Assembly (NCBI GenBank): GCA_964536415.1
Contig: CAZHXN010000045.1
Span: 1-34,049, forward strand
From: Trichothermofontia sp964536415
Lineage (GTDB): Bacteria > Cyanobacteriota > Cyanobacteriia > B231
Length of the DNA stretch: 34,049 bases
Direction: 5' to 3'
A program made the position numbers and the translations under genes. Below are positions 24,000 to 32,434 of this stretch, one piece after another. The notes below the pieces were generated by a model that did no database searches, was not told where the DNA came from, and was given only the letters and a program-made list of their open reading frames with translations. The first letter of the stretch is position 1. Each line of letters begins with the position of its first letter.

Positions 24000-25523
24000 A
24001 TGTCTGAGAAATTTACCTGGCAGCCCCTCGATCGCGTGGCCATCAGCCTGATGCTGGTCCTCAGTTGCCTGATTGCTTTGTTGCTGTGGCAAGGGGAACA
24101 GGTAGCTCCCAAGGTGCGCGAGTTTTCCTGGCAAGATCAGCAAATTGGGGTGGATGATACGGCTTTTATCCTGACCTTTAGTCGTCCGATGGACATGAAA
24201 AGTGTGGAGGAGAACCTGGTTATCGAGCCACCGTTGCCAGGGAAGACCAGTTGGGCCGGACGGCGATTTGCCTATACCCTGGCCTTTCCGGCTCCCTATG
24301 GTACAGCGTTCCAGGTTAAGTTAGCCAATGCCAGGGAGCAGATCGGAACTGCTGTTGCTGTTGATTCGCCCCCGATGCAACCCTTTGTTGGACAGTTCAG
24401 GACCCGCGATCGCGCCTTTGCCTATATCGGGGTGACGGGGGAAGAAGCCGGACGCCTGGTCCTCAAGAACCTCACCCAACAGCAGTCCAAAATTTTAACC
24501 CCTGCGGATTGGGTTGTGCTGGACTTTCAACCCTACCCCCAGGGCGATCGGCTGCTCTTTAGCGCGATCGAACGCACTGCCCTCCGCCAGGGCAGTCTGG
24601 ATCAACGGCTGTATACCGTCACCACGGGCATTATCCCGGAATCGGCCAACCGACGGCGCTCAGCCCCCCCTGCCCCTGGTGTGATCGATCCCGTTCTGGA
24701 TAGCCAGGGGTTTCAAAATCTCCAGTTTGGTCTGGCCAGGGATGGCAGCGCGATCGTCGTGCGTCGGGTAAATAAGGAGAATCCAGGGGACTTTGGACTT
24801 TGGGTTGTGCGACCGGGCCAAGATCCCCAACGTTTGGACAGTGAACCGGGGGGTGACTTCTTAATTACTCCCGACAGTCAGGCGATCGCTATTGCCCAGG
24901 GCCAGGGTATTGCCCTCCTGCCCCTCCAGGCGGAGACCCAACCGGGTTCAACGGGGAGGCAGGAAAAGTTACTGGAATTTCTCCCCAAGTTCAGTCAGGC
25001 CCTCAGCTTTACGCGGGATGGCACGACCGCTGCCATGCTCAAGTTCAATACCGACTTCACGCGATCACTCTATCTCATCAACAACCGGGGCGATCAAAAA
25101 GAATTGCTGCGTTTCAAAGGTTCGATCCAAGCGGCCCAGTTTGACCCAGCCCAACGCTGGCTATATTGCCTCCTGGCTGAAGTGGTGGAGGGAGAGGGCT
25201 ACCGGGAACAGCCGTTTTTGGCCGCGATCGACCTGCAAACAGAGGAACTGGTTCCCCTGGTTTTGCTCCCGGAACAACAGGGTATCCAGATGAACCTAGC
25301 CCCCGATGGGTTGGCAATCCTGTTTGATCAACCCCTTGCCGTGGATACCCCCGATGCCAAGCTGGCGGAAGCCCCCAGAGGTCGGGATGGGCGTCCGATC
25401 GCCGATAGTCGTCTGTGGTTCTTGCCCCTCGATCCCGCAATCCTGGCCACCAGAGACCCGGCCTCCCAACTCAAACCGGAAGTCTTACCGATCGTCGGCT
25501 TTAACCCCCGCTGGTTACCGTAA
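24000..25523 (+). CDS. Membrane-anchored Ig-like / beta-propeller protein
   Basis: The 507-residue protein has an N-terminal membrane anchor (VAISLMLVLSCLIALLLW, about 12-29). An Ig-like domain (VREFSWQDQQIGVDDTAFILTFSRPMD, about 40-130) follows, of the kind seen before propellers in surface proteins. The rest, from about 135, is rich in four-strand repeats with DGSAIVVRRVN, PDSQAIAIAQGQ, RDGTTAAMLKFN and PDGLAILFDQ, typical of a TolB/WD-like beta-propeller. It probably binds proteins or ligands on the periplasmic side. The start at ATG 24000 follows the FKBP gene by 32 bp, suggesting an operon with it. The exact function is unknown. Confidence 0.8.
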   Translation: MSEKFTWQPLDRVAISLMLVLSCLIALLLWQGEQVAPKVREFSWQDQQIGVDDTAFILTFSRPMDMKSVEENLVIEPPLPGKTSWAGRRFAYTLAFPAPYGTAFQVKLANAREQIGTAVAVDSPPMQPFVGQFRTRDRAFAYIGVTGEEAGRLVLKNLTQQQSKILTPADWVVLDFQPYPQGDRLLFSAIERTALRQGSLDQRLYTVTTGIIPESANRRRSAPPAPGVIDPVLDSQGFQNLQFGLARDGSAIVVRRVNKENPGDFGLWVVRPGQDPQRLDSEPGGDFLITPDSQAIAIAQGQGIALLPLQAETQPGSTGRQEKLLEFLPKFSQALSFTRDGTTAAMLKFNTDFTRSLYLINNRGDQKELLRFKGSIQAAQFDPAQRWLYCLLAEVVEGEGYREQPFLAAIDLQTEELVPLVLLPEQQGIQMNLAPDGLAILFDQPLAVDTPDAKLAEAPRGRDGRPIADSRLWFLPLDPAILATRDPASQLKPEVLPIVGFNPRWLP

Positions 25524-25555
25524 TATCCTTTCGCTCGTTGTCTAAGCAATGGGAT

Positions 25556-25637
25556 TACAGCATTTCCCAAGTCTCTGAAGGACAGAAGCCCCTGATGAAC
25601 AATTGGCTTGAGCCAATTGCCTGCCCCTCACTAAGGC
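25556..25637 (+). repeat. Dispersed repeat, copy 2 (about 82 bp, intact hairpin)
   Basis: This matches 116-197 with scattered substitutions. Its centre, CAATTGGCT-TG-AGCCAATTG (25600-25619), is a perfect hairpin with 9-bp arms. It lies in the convergent gap between the propeller gene and ycf35, about 40 bp from the ycf35 terminator. Confidence 0.75.
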
Positions 25638-25676
25638 AAGATTATCCAGCATCATCGTGCCGCCTTTTCAGAAACG

Positions 25677-25710
25677 AAAAAACGGGTTAACCCCAGATTG
25701 GCTAACCCGC
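25677..25710 (-). terminator. Rho-independent terminator of ycf35
   Basis: On the minus strand CGGGTTA (25709-25703) pairs with TAACCCG (25689-25683) in a perfect 7-bp stem, followed by six T (25682-25677). It begins about 25 bp beyond the ycf35 stop. Confidence 0.85.
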
Positions 25711-25733
25711 TGACTTGGGAACGCGCTGAGAGC

Positions 25734-26087
25734 TTATTTTTGCAGCACGAGCTTGACGTTGGCGTTTTGCAAGCCAGGGCGCTTGACTTCAGCCAAAGTC
25801 TTATTCACGGCATACTTCTGGTTAATCGCATTGATCAGCTCAGTCTGGTTGTGCTTCTTGGCAACACCCCAGAGGTCAGCAATCAGATCGTAGGTTCCTT
25901 CCGTGTTGCGGGTCCAACCTAAATCATATTCACCTTCGAGGACAGCCACGAGGTCGGCACGAACCCGTTGGCCGTTATACCCCCGCACGTCTGCGTTGGT
26001 CTTCACAGAGATCCCAAGACTCCGGAGCGAATCTTTCAGGATTTCAACATCGGTGATCTTGGTGCGCAGTGTGCTGAAATGAGACAT
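25734..26087 (-). CDS. ycf35: Ycf35 protein (DUF1257)
   Basis: The 117-residue product begins MSHFSTLRTKITDVEILKDS and contains RGYNGQRVRADLVAVLEG, then GWTRN and YDLIADLWGVAKKH, characteristic of Ycf35, a small soluble protein conserved in cyanobacteria and some red-lineage plastids. Its biochemical function is not established. An excellent AGGAGG ribosome binding site lies just upstream of ATG 26087, and a terminator follows. It is downstream of ycf46 on the same strand with a 177-bp gap, so the two may be co-regulated. That pairing is suggestive but does not prove a joint role. Confidence 0.93.
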   Translation of the reverse strand: MSHFSTLRTKITDVEILKDSLRSLGISVKTNADVRGYNGQRVRADLVAVLEGEYDLGWTRNTEGTYDLIADLWGVAKKHNQTELINAINQKYAVNKTLAEVKRPGLQNANVKLVLQK

Positions 26088-26264
26088 TGGAATTTCCTCC
26101 TGTAAGGACGTTAGAGAGAACGACGAGTTTAGAGTTGAGTTACACTACCCACTGCCAATGGTAGGGATAGTTCTTTTGGTTGTGACTGCCAGCTAGTTTA
26201 CCGAGGTGACCTGGGTTACTTGGCTGACCTTTGCTCTCCCGTTGGGGGCAGGAGAGAAAGCCTG

Positions 26265-27773
26265 TTAAAACTCCAACCGCTGGTATTCCGCGTCGGAGAT
26301 GGCCGCTGGGCGGGTGCGTTGCCGTGCCCAGTCGCGCAGGGCCGAGACTTGTTCGCTCATGGTGCGGGAGAGCGGCCAAGTGGCCTTAATCGCTGCAATA
26401 ATATCCAGTTGGGTGAATTCACGATCGTCCGCAAACGCTTCGTACATCGCGGCCACGATCGCCTGTTCAATTTCCGCCCCGGAGAGACCATCTGAGACCG
26501 TCGCCAGTTGCTCTAGATCGAAGCGAGTAATATCGCGACGGCGTTTGGCCAAGTGAATGCGGAAGATGTCTTGCCGCTCTTCATTATTGGGCAAATCCAC
26601 AAAGAAAATTTCGTCAAAGCGGCCCTTGCGCAGAAATTCACCCGGTAGCCGTTCGACCCGATTGGCCGTTGCCATTACGAACACGGGCGAGGTTTTTTCC
26701 TGCATCCAGGTGAGGAAGGACCCAAAGATCCGGCTGGATGTGCCGCCATCGGAGTCGGCTGAACCGGCACCACCGGCAAAGGCTTTATCCAGTTCATCAA
26801 TAAAGAGAATCGTTGGCGAGAGGGCTTCCGCCGTGCGTAGGGCACCCCGCAGGTTGGCCTCCGATCGCCCCACCATTGAGCCATCATACACCCGGCCCAT
26901 ATCGAGACGGAGCAGGGGCAGCCCCCACAGGCGCGACGTGGCCTTGGCAATCAACGATTTCCCACAGCCGGGAACACCGAGTAGCAAGACCCCCTTAGGT
27001 TGGGGTAAGCCATATTCCCGCGCCCGTTCCGTAAACGCATTGGCCCGTTGCCGGAGCCAAGTCTTCAGGGCATCCGATCCCCCAACGTTATCGAGGGTTT
27101 CCGCCTCTTCAATGAACTCTAAAATGCCATTGCGACGAGTAATTTGTTGCTTTTCCGAGAGGACGATATCCACCTCAGCTTCGGTCAGGCGACCACGGGT
27201 AACGTGGGCCTTACGAAAGACTTTTTCAGCTTCATCCTCAGTTAACCCTAATGCAGCCTTGAGCAGCTTTTCACGACCTTCAGTGCTAATGCGCTTGGTT
27301 CGTGTTTGCTCCAATTGACGGGAAAGCACTTTGTTGAGTTCCGTGAGATCAGGCACGGGATAGTCGAGAACCACGACCTCCTTTTCCAGTTCCGTCGGCA
27401 CAACTTGCAAAGGCGACATCAGAATCATGGTTTTCTGACTTCCCTTGAAGTTTGCCACGGCATCCCGCAACCAGCGCGTGACGGGGGGCGAATCAATGAA
27501 AGGATGTAAATCTTTGAAGATGAAAATACTCGGCTCCCGCTGCCGAATCACCCACTCGATCGCCGCCTCTGGGGATACCGTATTATGCTGCGTGGTATGG
27601 CGAGGTTGACCGTATTCAACAATACCGTGAGTCACCGTCCAGATATACAAGCGCCGGGGTGGCTTTTGTTGCACCAGACTCGCGATCGCCTGCTCCGCCC
27701 GTTCCTCTTCCGAGGTAATGAGGTAGACCAAGGGGTACTGAGCTTGAATGAGTATGTTTAGCTCTTCGTACAT
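26265..27773 (-). CDS. ycf46: Ycf46, AAA ATPase
   Basis: The 502-residue protein begins MYEELNILIQAQYPLVYLIT, typical of Ycf46, and carries an N-terminal RecA-like degenerate region (about 1-230) before a full AAA module. That module has Walker A GVPGCGKS (about 263-270), Walker B TILFIDELDKAF (about 315-326), sensor MATANR, arginine-finger-type FLRKGRFDEIF and the C-terminal ATPase lid GLSGAEIEQAIVAAMYEA. Ycf46 is conserved in cyanobacteria and many algal plastids and has been linked in Synechocystis to CO2 uptake and use. No strong ribosome binding site precedes ATG 27773. A CAATTAA repeat cluster lies 130-200 bp upstream. Confidence 0.94.
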   Translation of the reverse strand: MYEELNILIQAQYPLVYLITSEEERAEQAIASLVQQKPPRRLYIWTVTHGIVEYGQPRHTTQHNTVSPEAAIEWVIRQREPSIFIFKDLHPFIDSPPVTRWLRDAVANFKGSQKTMILMSPLQVVPTELEKEVVVLDYPVPDLTELNKVLSRQLEQTRTKRISTEGREKLLKAALGLTEDEAEKVFRKAHVTRGRLTEAEVDIVLSEKQQITRRNGILEFIEEAETLDNVGGSDALKTWLRQRANAFTERAREYGLPQPKGVLLLGVPGCGKSLIAKATSRLWGLPLLRLDMGRVYDGSMVGRSEANLRGALRTAEALSPTILFIDELDKAFAGGAGSADSDGGTSSRIFGSFLTWMQEKTSPVFVMATANRVERLPGEFLRKGRFDEIFFVDLPNNEERQDIFRIHLAKRRRDITRFDLEQLATVSDGLSGAEIEQAIVAAMYEAFADDREFTQLDIIAAIKATWPLSRTMSEQVSALRDWARQRTRPAAISDAEYQRLEF

Positions 27774-27904
27774 GGATATCGACCTGGGTGTAGGAGGAGA
27801 CGACAGGCCCTCGCGGCACTACCAATAGCAGAAACTCACGAGAACACAAGAACCAATGAATGAGCCAATGAAATAATAGTTAAGAGTTACCACCACAGAT
27901 CGGG

Positions 27905-27967
27905 CAATTAACTCTGAATCAGTGGCAATTAACAATCAATTAACAATTAAGAATCAGTGGCAATTAA
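27905..27967. repeat. CAATTAA iterated motif, five copies
   Basis: CAATTAA occurs at 27905, 27926, 27937, 27944 and 27961. Two of the units lie within a longer exact repeat, GAATCAGTGGCAATTAA (27916-27932 and 27951-27967). The array ends about 130 bp upstream of ycf46. It may be a regulator-binding array, or duplicated DNA without function. Confidence 0.55.
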
Positions 27968-28279
27968 ATTAATCTGAGTTGGTTCTGACAGTAACCACGC
28001 TTGCGGTACTTAACAAAAGCAACTTTACAAAGCAGATGGCATTACAGAACAACAAGCTTCAAGACTAAGGTTCAACTAGACAACAGATAGCCCCAACAGC
28101 GACAAATACAACAGATAGACTGAAGAAATTGAAATCTCAGGGAAATTTCAGGAGACTAAAAATCCGACCATACATGCCTGAAGCAGGCAAGACCATTAGG
28201 AAGGAACAATGGCAAGAGTTTGGTCAAATTCCTATTCCTAACCACCCTATTCCCAACCAATGGTTGAGAATAAGCCTCC

Positions 28280-28317
28280 TTATTGGCTACAGCTATACTT
28301 ATTGGCTATAGCTATAG
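28280..28317 (+). repeat. 19-bp tandem duplication
   Basis: TTATTGGCTACAGCTATAC (28280-28298) is followed immediately by TTATTGGCTATAGCTATAG (28299-28317), with two differences between units. TATAGCTATA in the second unit is a palindrome. Confidence 0.6.
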
Positions 28318-28385
28318 TTTCAAGGTTAAGGGAGGGTACTGATTCCGGAACTAGAGAGGCAGTTAGCCGATACTGCTAATGATCC

Positions 28386-28754
28386 CTAGCAAGGCACCAG
28401 ACTGTGTTCAGGTTGCGAATCTGGCCCTGACTCCACCGTTGGGTGGCGCACAGCCTCCGATGCGAGCTCCTCATCCCCCAAAAAAGTGGGTTGGGAGTCA
28501 ATCACCGCTAGTTTTGACTCGCGGAAAACTAAACTGGCAGCACATTCAGGACACTCCAAGATACGATGAACTTCACCCTGAATTGCTTCCGTGGCTTCGA
28601 TGGTGTCTGAGTATTGCAAGAAGAAGGCAATGGCCCGCTCTGCGATCGACGACATCGGTTCTCCATCGACAGCAGCCCGAATTTTTAGCTGCTGGTGCAA
28701 CTCTGGGGAGAAGTACAACGTAACTTTTTGCTTATCCTGGTGCTTATCCTGCAT
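28386..28754 (-). CDS. Ribbon-helix-helix protein with CPEC zinc-type motif
   Basis: The 122-residue product has an N-terminal ribbon-helix-helix: strand KVTLYFSPELHQQLKIRAAVDGEPM followed by SSIAERAIAFFLQ (about 10-47), resembling CopG/Arc DNA-binding proteins. After a short linker, VHRILECPECAASLVFRESKL carries a CPEC pair, perhaps half of a zinc site. The last 45 residues are acidic and low-complexity. The good AGGAAA site before ATG 28754 supports translation. No toxin or partner gene lies next to it. It may regulate its own or a neighbouring promoter. Confidence 0.75.
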   Translation of the reverse strand: MQDKHQDKQKVTLYFSPELHQQLKIRAAVDGEPMSSIAERAIAFFLQYSDTIEATEAIQGEVHRILECPECAASLVFRESKLAVIDSQPTFLGDEELASEAVRHPTVESGPDSQPEHSLVPC

Positions 28755-28894
28755 ATTTTCCTAAGCCATCTTTGCGAGGCATGTATGCAAAGTAGTCGTC
28801 CTAGCCAGAAATGTCAAGCCGTCTTGCCAGCATGACGGCAATTTTGTAATATTTCTTTGCGATCTAAGGGATCATTCGAGGAGGGCTAGCCGGG

Positions 28895-30385
28895 ATGCCG
28901 ACGCAGATTCAGACGCCAGAGTGGGTGAAGGACGCGGTTTTCTATCAGATTTTTCCTGATCGCTTTGCCATTGGTCAGCAGACCCCGATCGCGATTGCCC
29001 GCCACCTAACCCTGGAACCCTGGGACGCGCCCCCCACCTTTCAGGGTTATAAGGGGGGGAATCTCTGGGGGGTGATTGAGAAGCTCGACTATCTCCAGTC
29101 CTTGGGGGTGACGGCGATCTACTTCACCCCAATTTTCCAATCTGCCTGTAACCATCGTTACCACACCCACGACTACTACCAGGTTGATCCCTTATTGGGG
29201 GGGAATGATGCCTTTCGGGCCTTGTTAACGGCGGCCCACGATCGCGGTCTCAAGGTTGTTTTGGATGGGGTGTTTAATCACGCCAGTCGGGGATTTTTTT
29301 TCTTCAATGATATTTTGGAAAATGGTCCCTATTCTCCTTGGGTTGATTGGTTCAAGATTGAGGGTTGGCCGCTTTTTGCCTATGACGGTTCTCAACCGGC
29401 TAATTACCAGAGTTGGGTGGGAAATCGTGCCTTGCCAGAGTTCAATCATGCTAATCCTGACGTGCGCGAATACATTATGCGAATTGCTGAATACTGGATT
29501 CGCGAGGGCATTGATGGTTGGCGGCTGGATGTGCCTTTCTGCATTCAGGTGCCAGGTTTTTGGCAAGAATTTCGCGATCGGGTCAAGGCGATTAATCCGG
29601 ATGCCTATATTGTCGGTGAGGTCTGGGGAGATGCACGGGAGTGGTTAGACGGTACCCAGTTTGATGGGGTCATGAATTATCTATTTACTGCACCAACGAT
29701 CGCCTTTACGGCGGGCGATCGGGTCATTCGTCACCACGTAGAGGATCGGTCCTATGAACCCTATCCGGCCCTGGATGCGGTGGGCTATGGCGAGAAAATA
29801 CGGGCCTTGTTAGACCTGTATCCCTGGGAGATCCAGCTAACCCAGTTGAACCTGCTGGCCAGCCATGACACCGCCCGATTGTTGACGATCGCCGGGGGCG
29901 ATCGGGCCAGTGTCGAACTGGCGACCCTATTGTTGTTTACTTTCCCCGGTGCCCCCAGCGTGTACTATGGCGATGAGGTTGGTTTACCCGGTGCCCTTGA
30001 CCCCGATTGTCGGCGCGGTTTTCCCCACGAGTCACACTGGAATCAGGATCTGCTCACCCTGCACCGTGATCTGATTGCCCTGCGTCATGCCCACCTGGCC
30101 CTTCGTCGAGGTACCTATACGATCATGGCTACAGCGGGCCTCGTCTATGCCTTTAGCCGTTGCCTAGGGGATGATTACATGTTGATTGCCGTCAATGCAG
30201 GGACCGATGTGGCTCAATGTCAGGTTTTGTTGGAGCCTTCCCTAGCCGTGCGATCGCTGACGATGTTGTTCAGTACCCATTCCCATACCCCAGGACACTG
30301 CGATCAGCAGGGTTCGCACCTGACCCTGACCCTCCCCGCGCGGACCGGCATCATTTTGGGAACCGCCCCCATCCCCCAAGCGTAG
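28895..30385 (+). CDS. GH13 alpha-amylase family enzyme (neopullulanase/cyclomaltodextrinase-like)
   Basis: This 496-residue cytoplasmic glycoside hydrolase cleaves alpha-glucans or small maltodextrins. It begins PEWVKDAVFYQIFPDRFAIG without the N-terminal beta-domain of longer neopullulanases. Catalytic motifs are present: DGVFNH (124-129), GWRLDV with nucleophile D212, VGEVWGD with acid/base E242, and LLASHDTARLL with D325. A C-terminal beta domain runs from about 400. It is likely involved in glycogen or maltodextrin breakdown, though the precise substrate is not decided. GAGGAGG is about ten bases before ATG 28895. No other glycogen genes are nearby. Confidence 0.92.
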   Translation: MPTQIQTPEWVKDAVFYQIFPDRFAIGQQTPIAIARHLTLEPWDAPPTFQGYKGGNLWGVIEKLDYLQSLGVTAIYFTPIFQSACNHRYHTHDYYQVDPLLGGNDAFRALLTAAHDRGLKVVLDGVFNHASRGFFFFNDILENGPYSPWVDWFKIEGWPLFAYDGSQPANYQSWVGNRALPEFNHANPDVREYIMRIAEYWIREGIDGWRLDVPFCIQVPGFWQEFRDRVKAINPDAYIVGEVWGDAREWLDGTQFDGVMNYLFTAPTIAFTAGDRVIRHHVEDRSYEPYPALDAVGYGEKIRALLDLYPWEIQLTQLNLLASHDTARLLTIAGGDRASVELATLLLFTFPGAPSVYYGDEVGLPGALDPDCRRGFPHESHWNQDLLTLHRDLIALRHAHLALRRGTYTIMATAGLVYAFSRCLGDDYMLIAVNAGTDVAQCQVLLEPSLAVRSLTMLFSTHSHTPGHCDQQGSHLTLTLPARTGIILGTAPIPQA

Positions 30386-30497
30386 GCCCCCAGCGGGTAA
30401 AGCGACGGATGGCATTGTGGCCGCAGCCGTTGTCCTTACCCTAGGCTCATCAATATGCGCAACATGCTCAATAGAGGCGCATCAAATTATATGGGAT

Positions 30498-30530
30498 ATA
30501 TGGGAGCGTTAGGGATATGGGAGCGTTAGG
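30498..30530 (+). repeat. Tandem duplication at the CHAT gene start
   Basis: ATATGGGAGCGTTAGG is present at 30498-30513 and again at 30515-30530, i.e. a 17-bp tandem duplication. Both copies contain an ATG (30500 and 30517), but only the second opens the CHAT frame. The first gives a nine-codon frame ending in TAG inside the second copy. Confidence 0.75.
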
Positions 30531-31887
30531 TCGGCAACGATCAACCGTGAGGCCAACCGTGCGGCGACCATTAACCACACAACTATTAACGGCACAACTG
30601 CTGGTGGCTTGGCTCATCCTGGGTCTTAGCTTGCTGGGTCTTAGCTTGGGCGTGTTATCCGGCCAGACTCTTGCTAGCAATCCCTCCCCCCCGCTGCTGC
30701 CTGTCCCTTTCCCCGCGTGGGAAATCCCCATTCGTCAGGCGATCGCGGCCTTACTCCAGGCTAAAACACCGAGTCAAGCACATCTCAGACAGGCGATCAC
30801 GAAACTCGCCGACTTGCAGCAAACCGCCCTGGATGCCCAAGTTCCAGGAGATACCTCTGCTAGCCGCCCCCTAGCAGTCACTGCGCTTGATCCAACGGCG
30901 GCCATTATCTACCCGATCGTCTTACCCGATCGGTTGGCCGTAATCGCTGCCATCCCGGATCGGCCCCTGGCCTATCATGCGATCGCGCAACCCCAGGCCG
31001 AAGTGGTGGCCACCCTGCGTCAGTTCCGCCAATCCCTGCATCCGGTCTATCCTGATGCCCTACGTCTCCAAGTCAGTCAACAGATCTATGACTGGCTGCT
31101 ACGTCCCCTGGAACCTGCCCTCGATCGGGCACGCATCCAGACCCTGGTTTTTACCCTGGATAGTCCCCTGCGTGATCTACCAATGGCTGCCCTCCACGAT
31201 GGGCATCACTACCTGATTGAGCGCTACGGCATTGCCCTGGCCCCCGGCCTTGATCTCTTGCCTGCGACCCCCTTTGCCAACCTCGTGTCCCTGACCCTGT
31301 TAGCGGCGGGATTATCGGAAGCTCGCCAGGGGTTTCCAGCCCTGCCCGCCGTCGAGGCTGAGCTAGCCGCCATTACGGCTGTCTTACCTGCCCACACCCT
31401 TGTCAATGCGGAATTCACGGAAATTGCCCTGGCAGCAGCACTTCAGGATTGGCCGGCCCCTATTGTCCATATTGCCAGTCATGCCCAGGCAGGTTCTAGC
31501 CCTGAAGCCACGTTTATCCTGACCTGGGAGGGTAAACTGGGGGCTGCTAACTTTAGCAAACTTCTTAATGCAAATGTCCGTAGATCTACTACAATTGAAT
31601 TACTAATACTCAGCGCCTGTCAAACGGCATCAGGAGCGCAGTGGGCTACATTAGGACTAGCGGGCTTGGCGATACGATCAGGCGTTCGGAGTGTTGTCGC
31701 AACACTTTGGGCGGTGAGTGATCATTCGACAGCCGACCTTATGGCGTGCTTTTACCGAGGCTTAATGCAGCAGCGACTGGGTAGGGCCAGTACCCTCCGT
31801 CAAGCACAGCTAAGTTTGTTATACAGCGATGTCTATCAGCATCCATATTACTGGGCACCCTTTATTCTCGTCGGTGATTGGCGCTAG
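30517..31887 (+). CDS. CHAT-domain protein (caspase-like peptidase family)
   Basis: The 456-residue protein has a hydrophobic N-terminal segment (LLVAWLILGLSLLGLSLGVL, about 28-47), probably a signal or anchor. A short helical linker (about 68-108) follows, then a CHAT domain to the C-terminus. The domain shows LDSPLRDLPMAALHDG, the catalytic-type histidine in HIASHAQAGSSPEATFIL (H322) and cysteine in LLILSACQTA (C368), and GVRSVVATLWAVSD. Cyanobacterial CHAT proteins usually have many TPRs before the domain. None is present here, so it is a short, possibly extracytoplasmic form. The next gene encodes DUF928, a common partner. GTG 30547 is an alternative start. Confidence 0.88.
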   Translation: MGALGRQRSTVRPTVRRPLTTQLLTAQLLVAWLILGLSLLGLSLGVLSGQTLASNPSPPLLPVPFPAWEIPIRQAIAALLQAKTPSQAHLRQAITKLADLQQTALDAQVPGDTSASRPLAVTALDPTAAIIYPIVLPDRLAVIAAIPDRPLAYHAIAQPQAEVVATLRQFRQSLHPVYPDALRLQVSQQIYDWLLRPLEPALDRARIQTLVFTLDSPLRDLPMAALHDGHHYLIERYGIALAPGLDLLPATPFANLVSLTLLAAGLSEARQGFPALPAVEAELAAITAVLPAHTLVNAEFTEIALAAALQDWPAPIVHIASHAQAGSSPEATFILTWEGKLGAANFSKLLNANVRRSTTIELLILSACQTASGAQWATLGLAGLAIRSGVRSVVATLWAVSDHSTADLMACFYRGLMQQRLGRASTLRQAQLSLLYSDVYQHPYYWAPFILVGDWR

Positions 31888-31921
31888 TGTAGTGTTCCTC
31901 AAGTTGGGAGGATCAGGGTGA

Positions 31922-32434
31922 ATGCGTCAGGTAAAAGCGAATGTAGTGTTCAAGACAGTTCCCCTCATCTATCTGGTGATGGCAGGGATGTTTTTGAGTA
32001 GCATTTCCCCTGTATTCGCCTCCAAGTTCCCGCCGAGGAAGGCTCCAAGTTCCAATTCCAGCGGTGGTCGGCGGGCGGTGTCCCTGTGCCATCCCCCTGA
32101 GGTGGCTTCTGCTTCAACTCCGGACTCTCTACCTGTCCGGATTGCGCTGGCCGGTTCAGACCCCCAAACTTTATTAGTGCAAGTCCCATTAGTGCAAGTC
32201 CCCGCAACGTCGGCCCAACAGGCAATGCTAAAGCTTGAGGATGCGCAGGGTAACTATCTCTACCATACCCAATTCCCCTTAGCACCCACCACGCGAGCCA
32301 CCAGTGTGACTCAGTTACCTTTACCAGAGACGGCTGTCACTTTAAAACCGGGTCAGCCTTATCGTTGGTCATTGGGTATTATCTGCAATCAAACGATCGA
32401 CCCGAACGATCCCGTATTTGAAGGTTGGCTTTAG
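31922..32434 (+). CDS. DUF928 family exported protein, copy 3 (short)
   Basis: The 170-residue protein follows the CHAT gene by 34 bp on the same strand. A signal peptide (LIYLVMAGMFLSSISPVFAS) precedes SSGGRRAVSLC, a reduced form of the GRR-xx-GTRG-x-C block of the other two copies, then PATSAQQAMLKLEDAQGNYLY, LKPGQPYRWSLGIICNQ and a conserved cysteine. It stops at DPVFEGWL, where longer relatives continue with a helical tail. It is therefore a minimal or truncated DUF928 protein. GTRG is missing and a VQVP-VQVP duplication is present, so it may be diverging. It is probably co-transcribed with the CHAT gene and may be its partner. Confidence 0.82.
   Translation: MRQVKANVVFKTVPLIYLVMAGMFLSSISPVFASKFPPRKAPSSNSSGGRRAVSLCHPPEVASASTPDSLPVRIALAGSDPQTLLVQVPLVQVPATSAQQAMLKLEDAQGNYLYHTQFPLAPTTRATSVTQLPLPETAVTLKPGQPYRWSLGIICNQTIDPNDPVFEGWL

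Larger units (their letters stand above)
27774..28385. other. AT-rich repeat-bearing region upstream of ycf46
   Basis: About 610 bp with no convincing gene. The composition is more AT-rich than the rest of the window. It contains five CAATTAA units (27905-27967), a 17-bp direct repeat (27916-27932 and 27951-27967), a 19-bp tandem duplication (28280-28317) and the inverted repeat AACC-AAT-GGTT inside ATTC...GAAT (about 28241-28269). A 60-codon frame at 28129-28311 is unlikely to be real. The region probably contains the ycf46 promoter. Confidence 0.55.

Noticed and set aside
28129..28311. 60-codon frame in the AT-rich region upstream of ycf46
   Set aside because: It runs through the inverted repeat and the 19-bp tandem duplication, and has no recognisable protein features.
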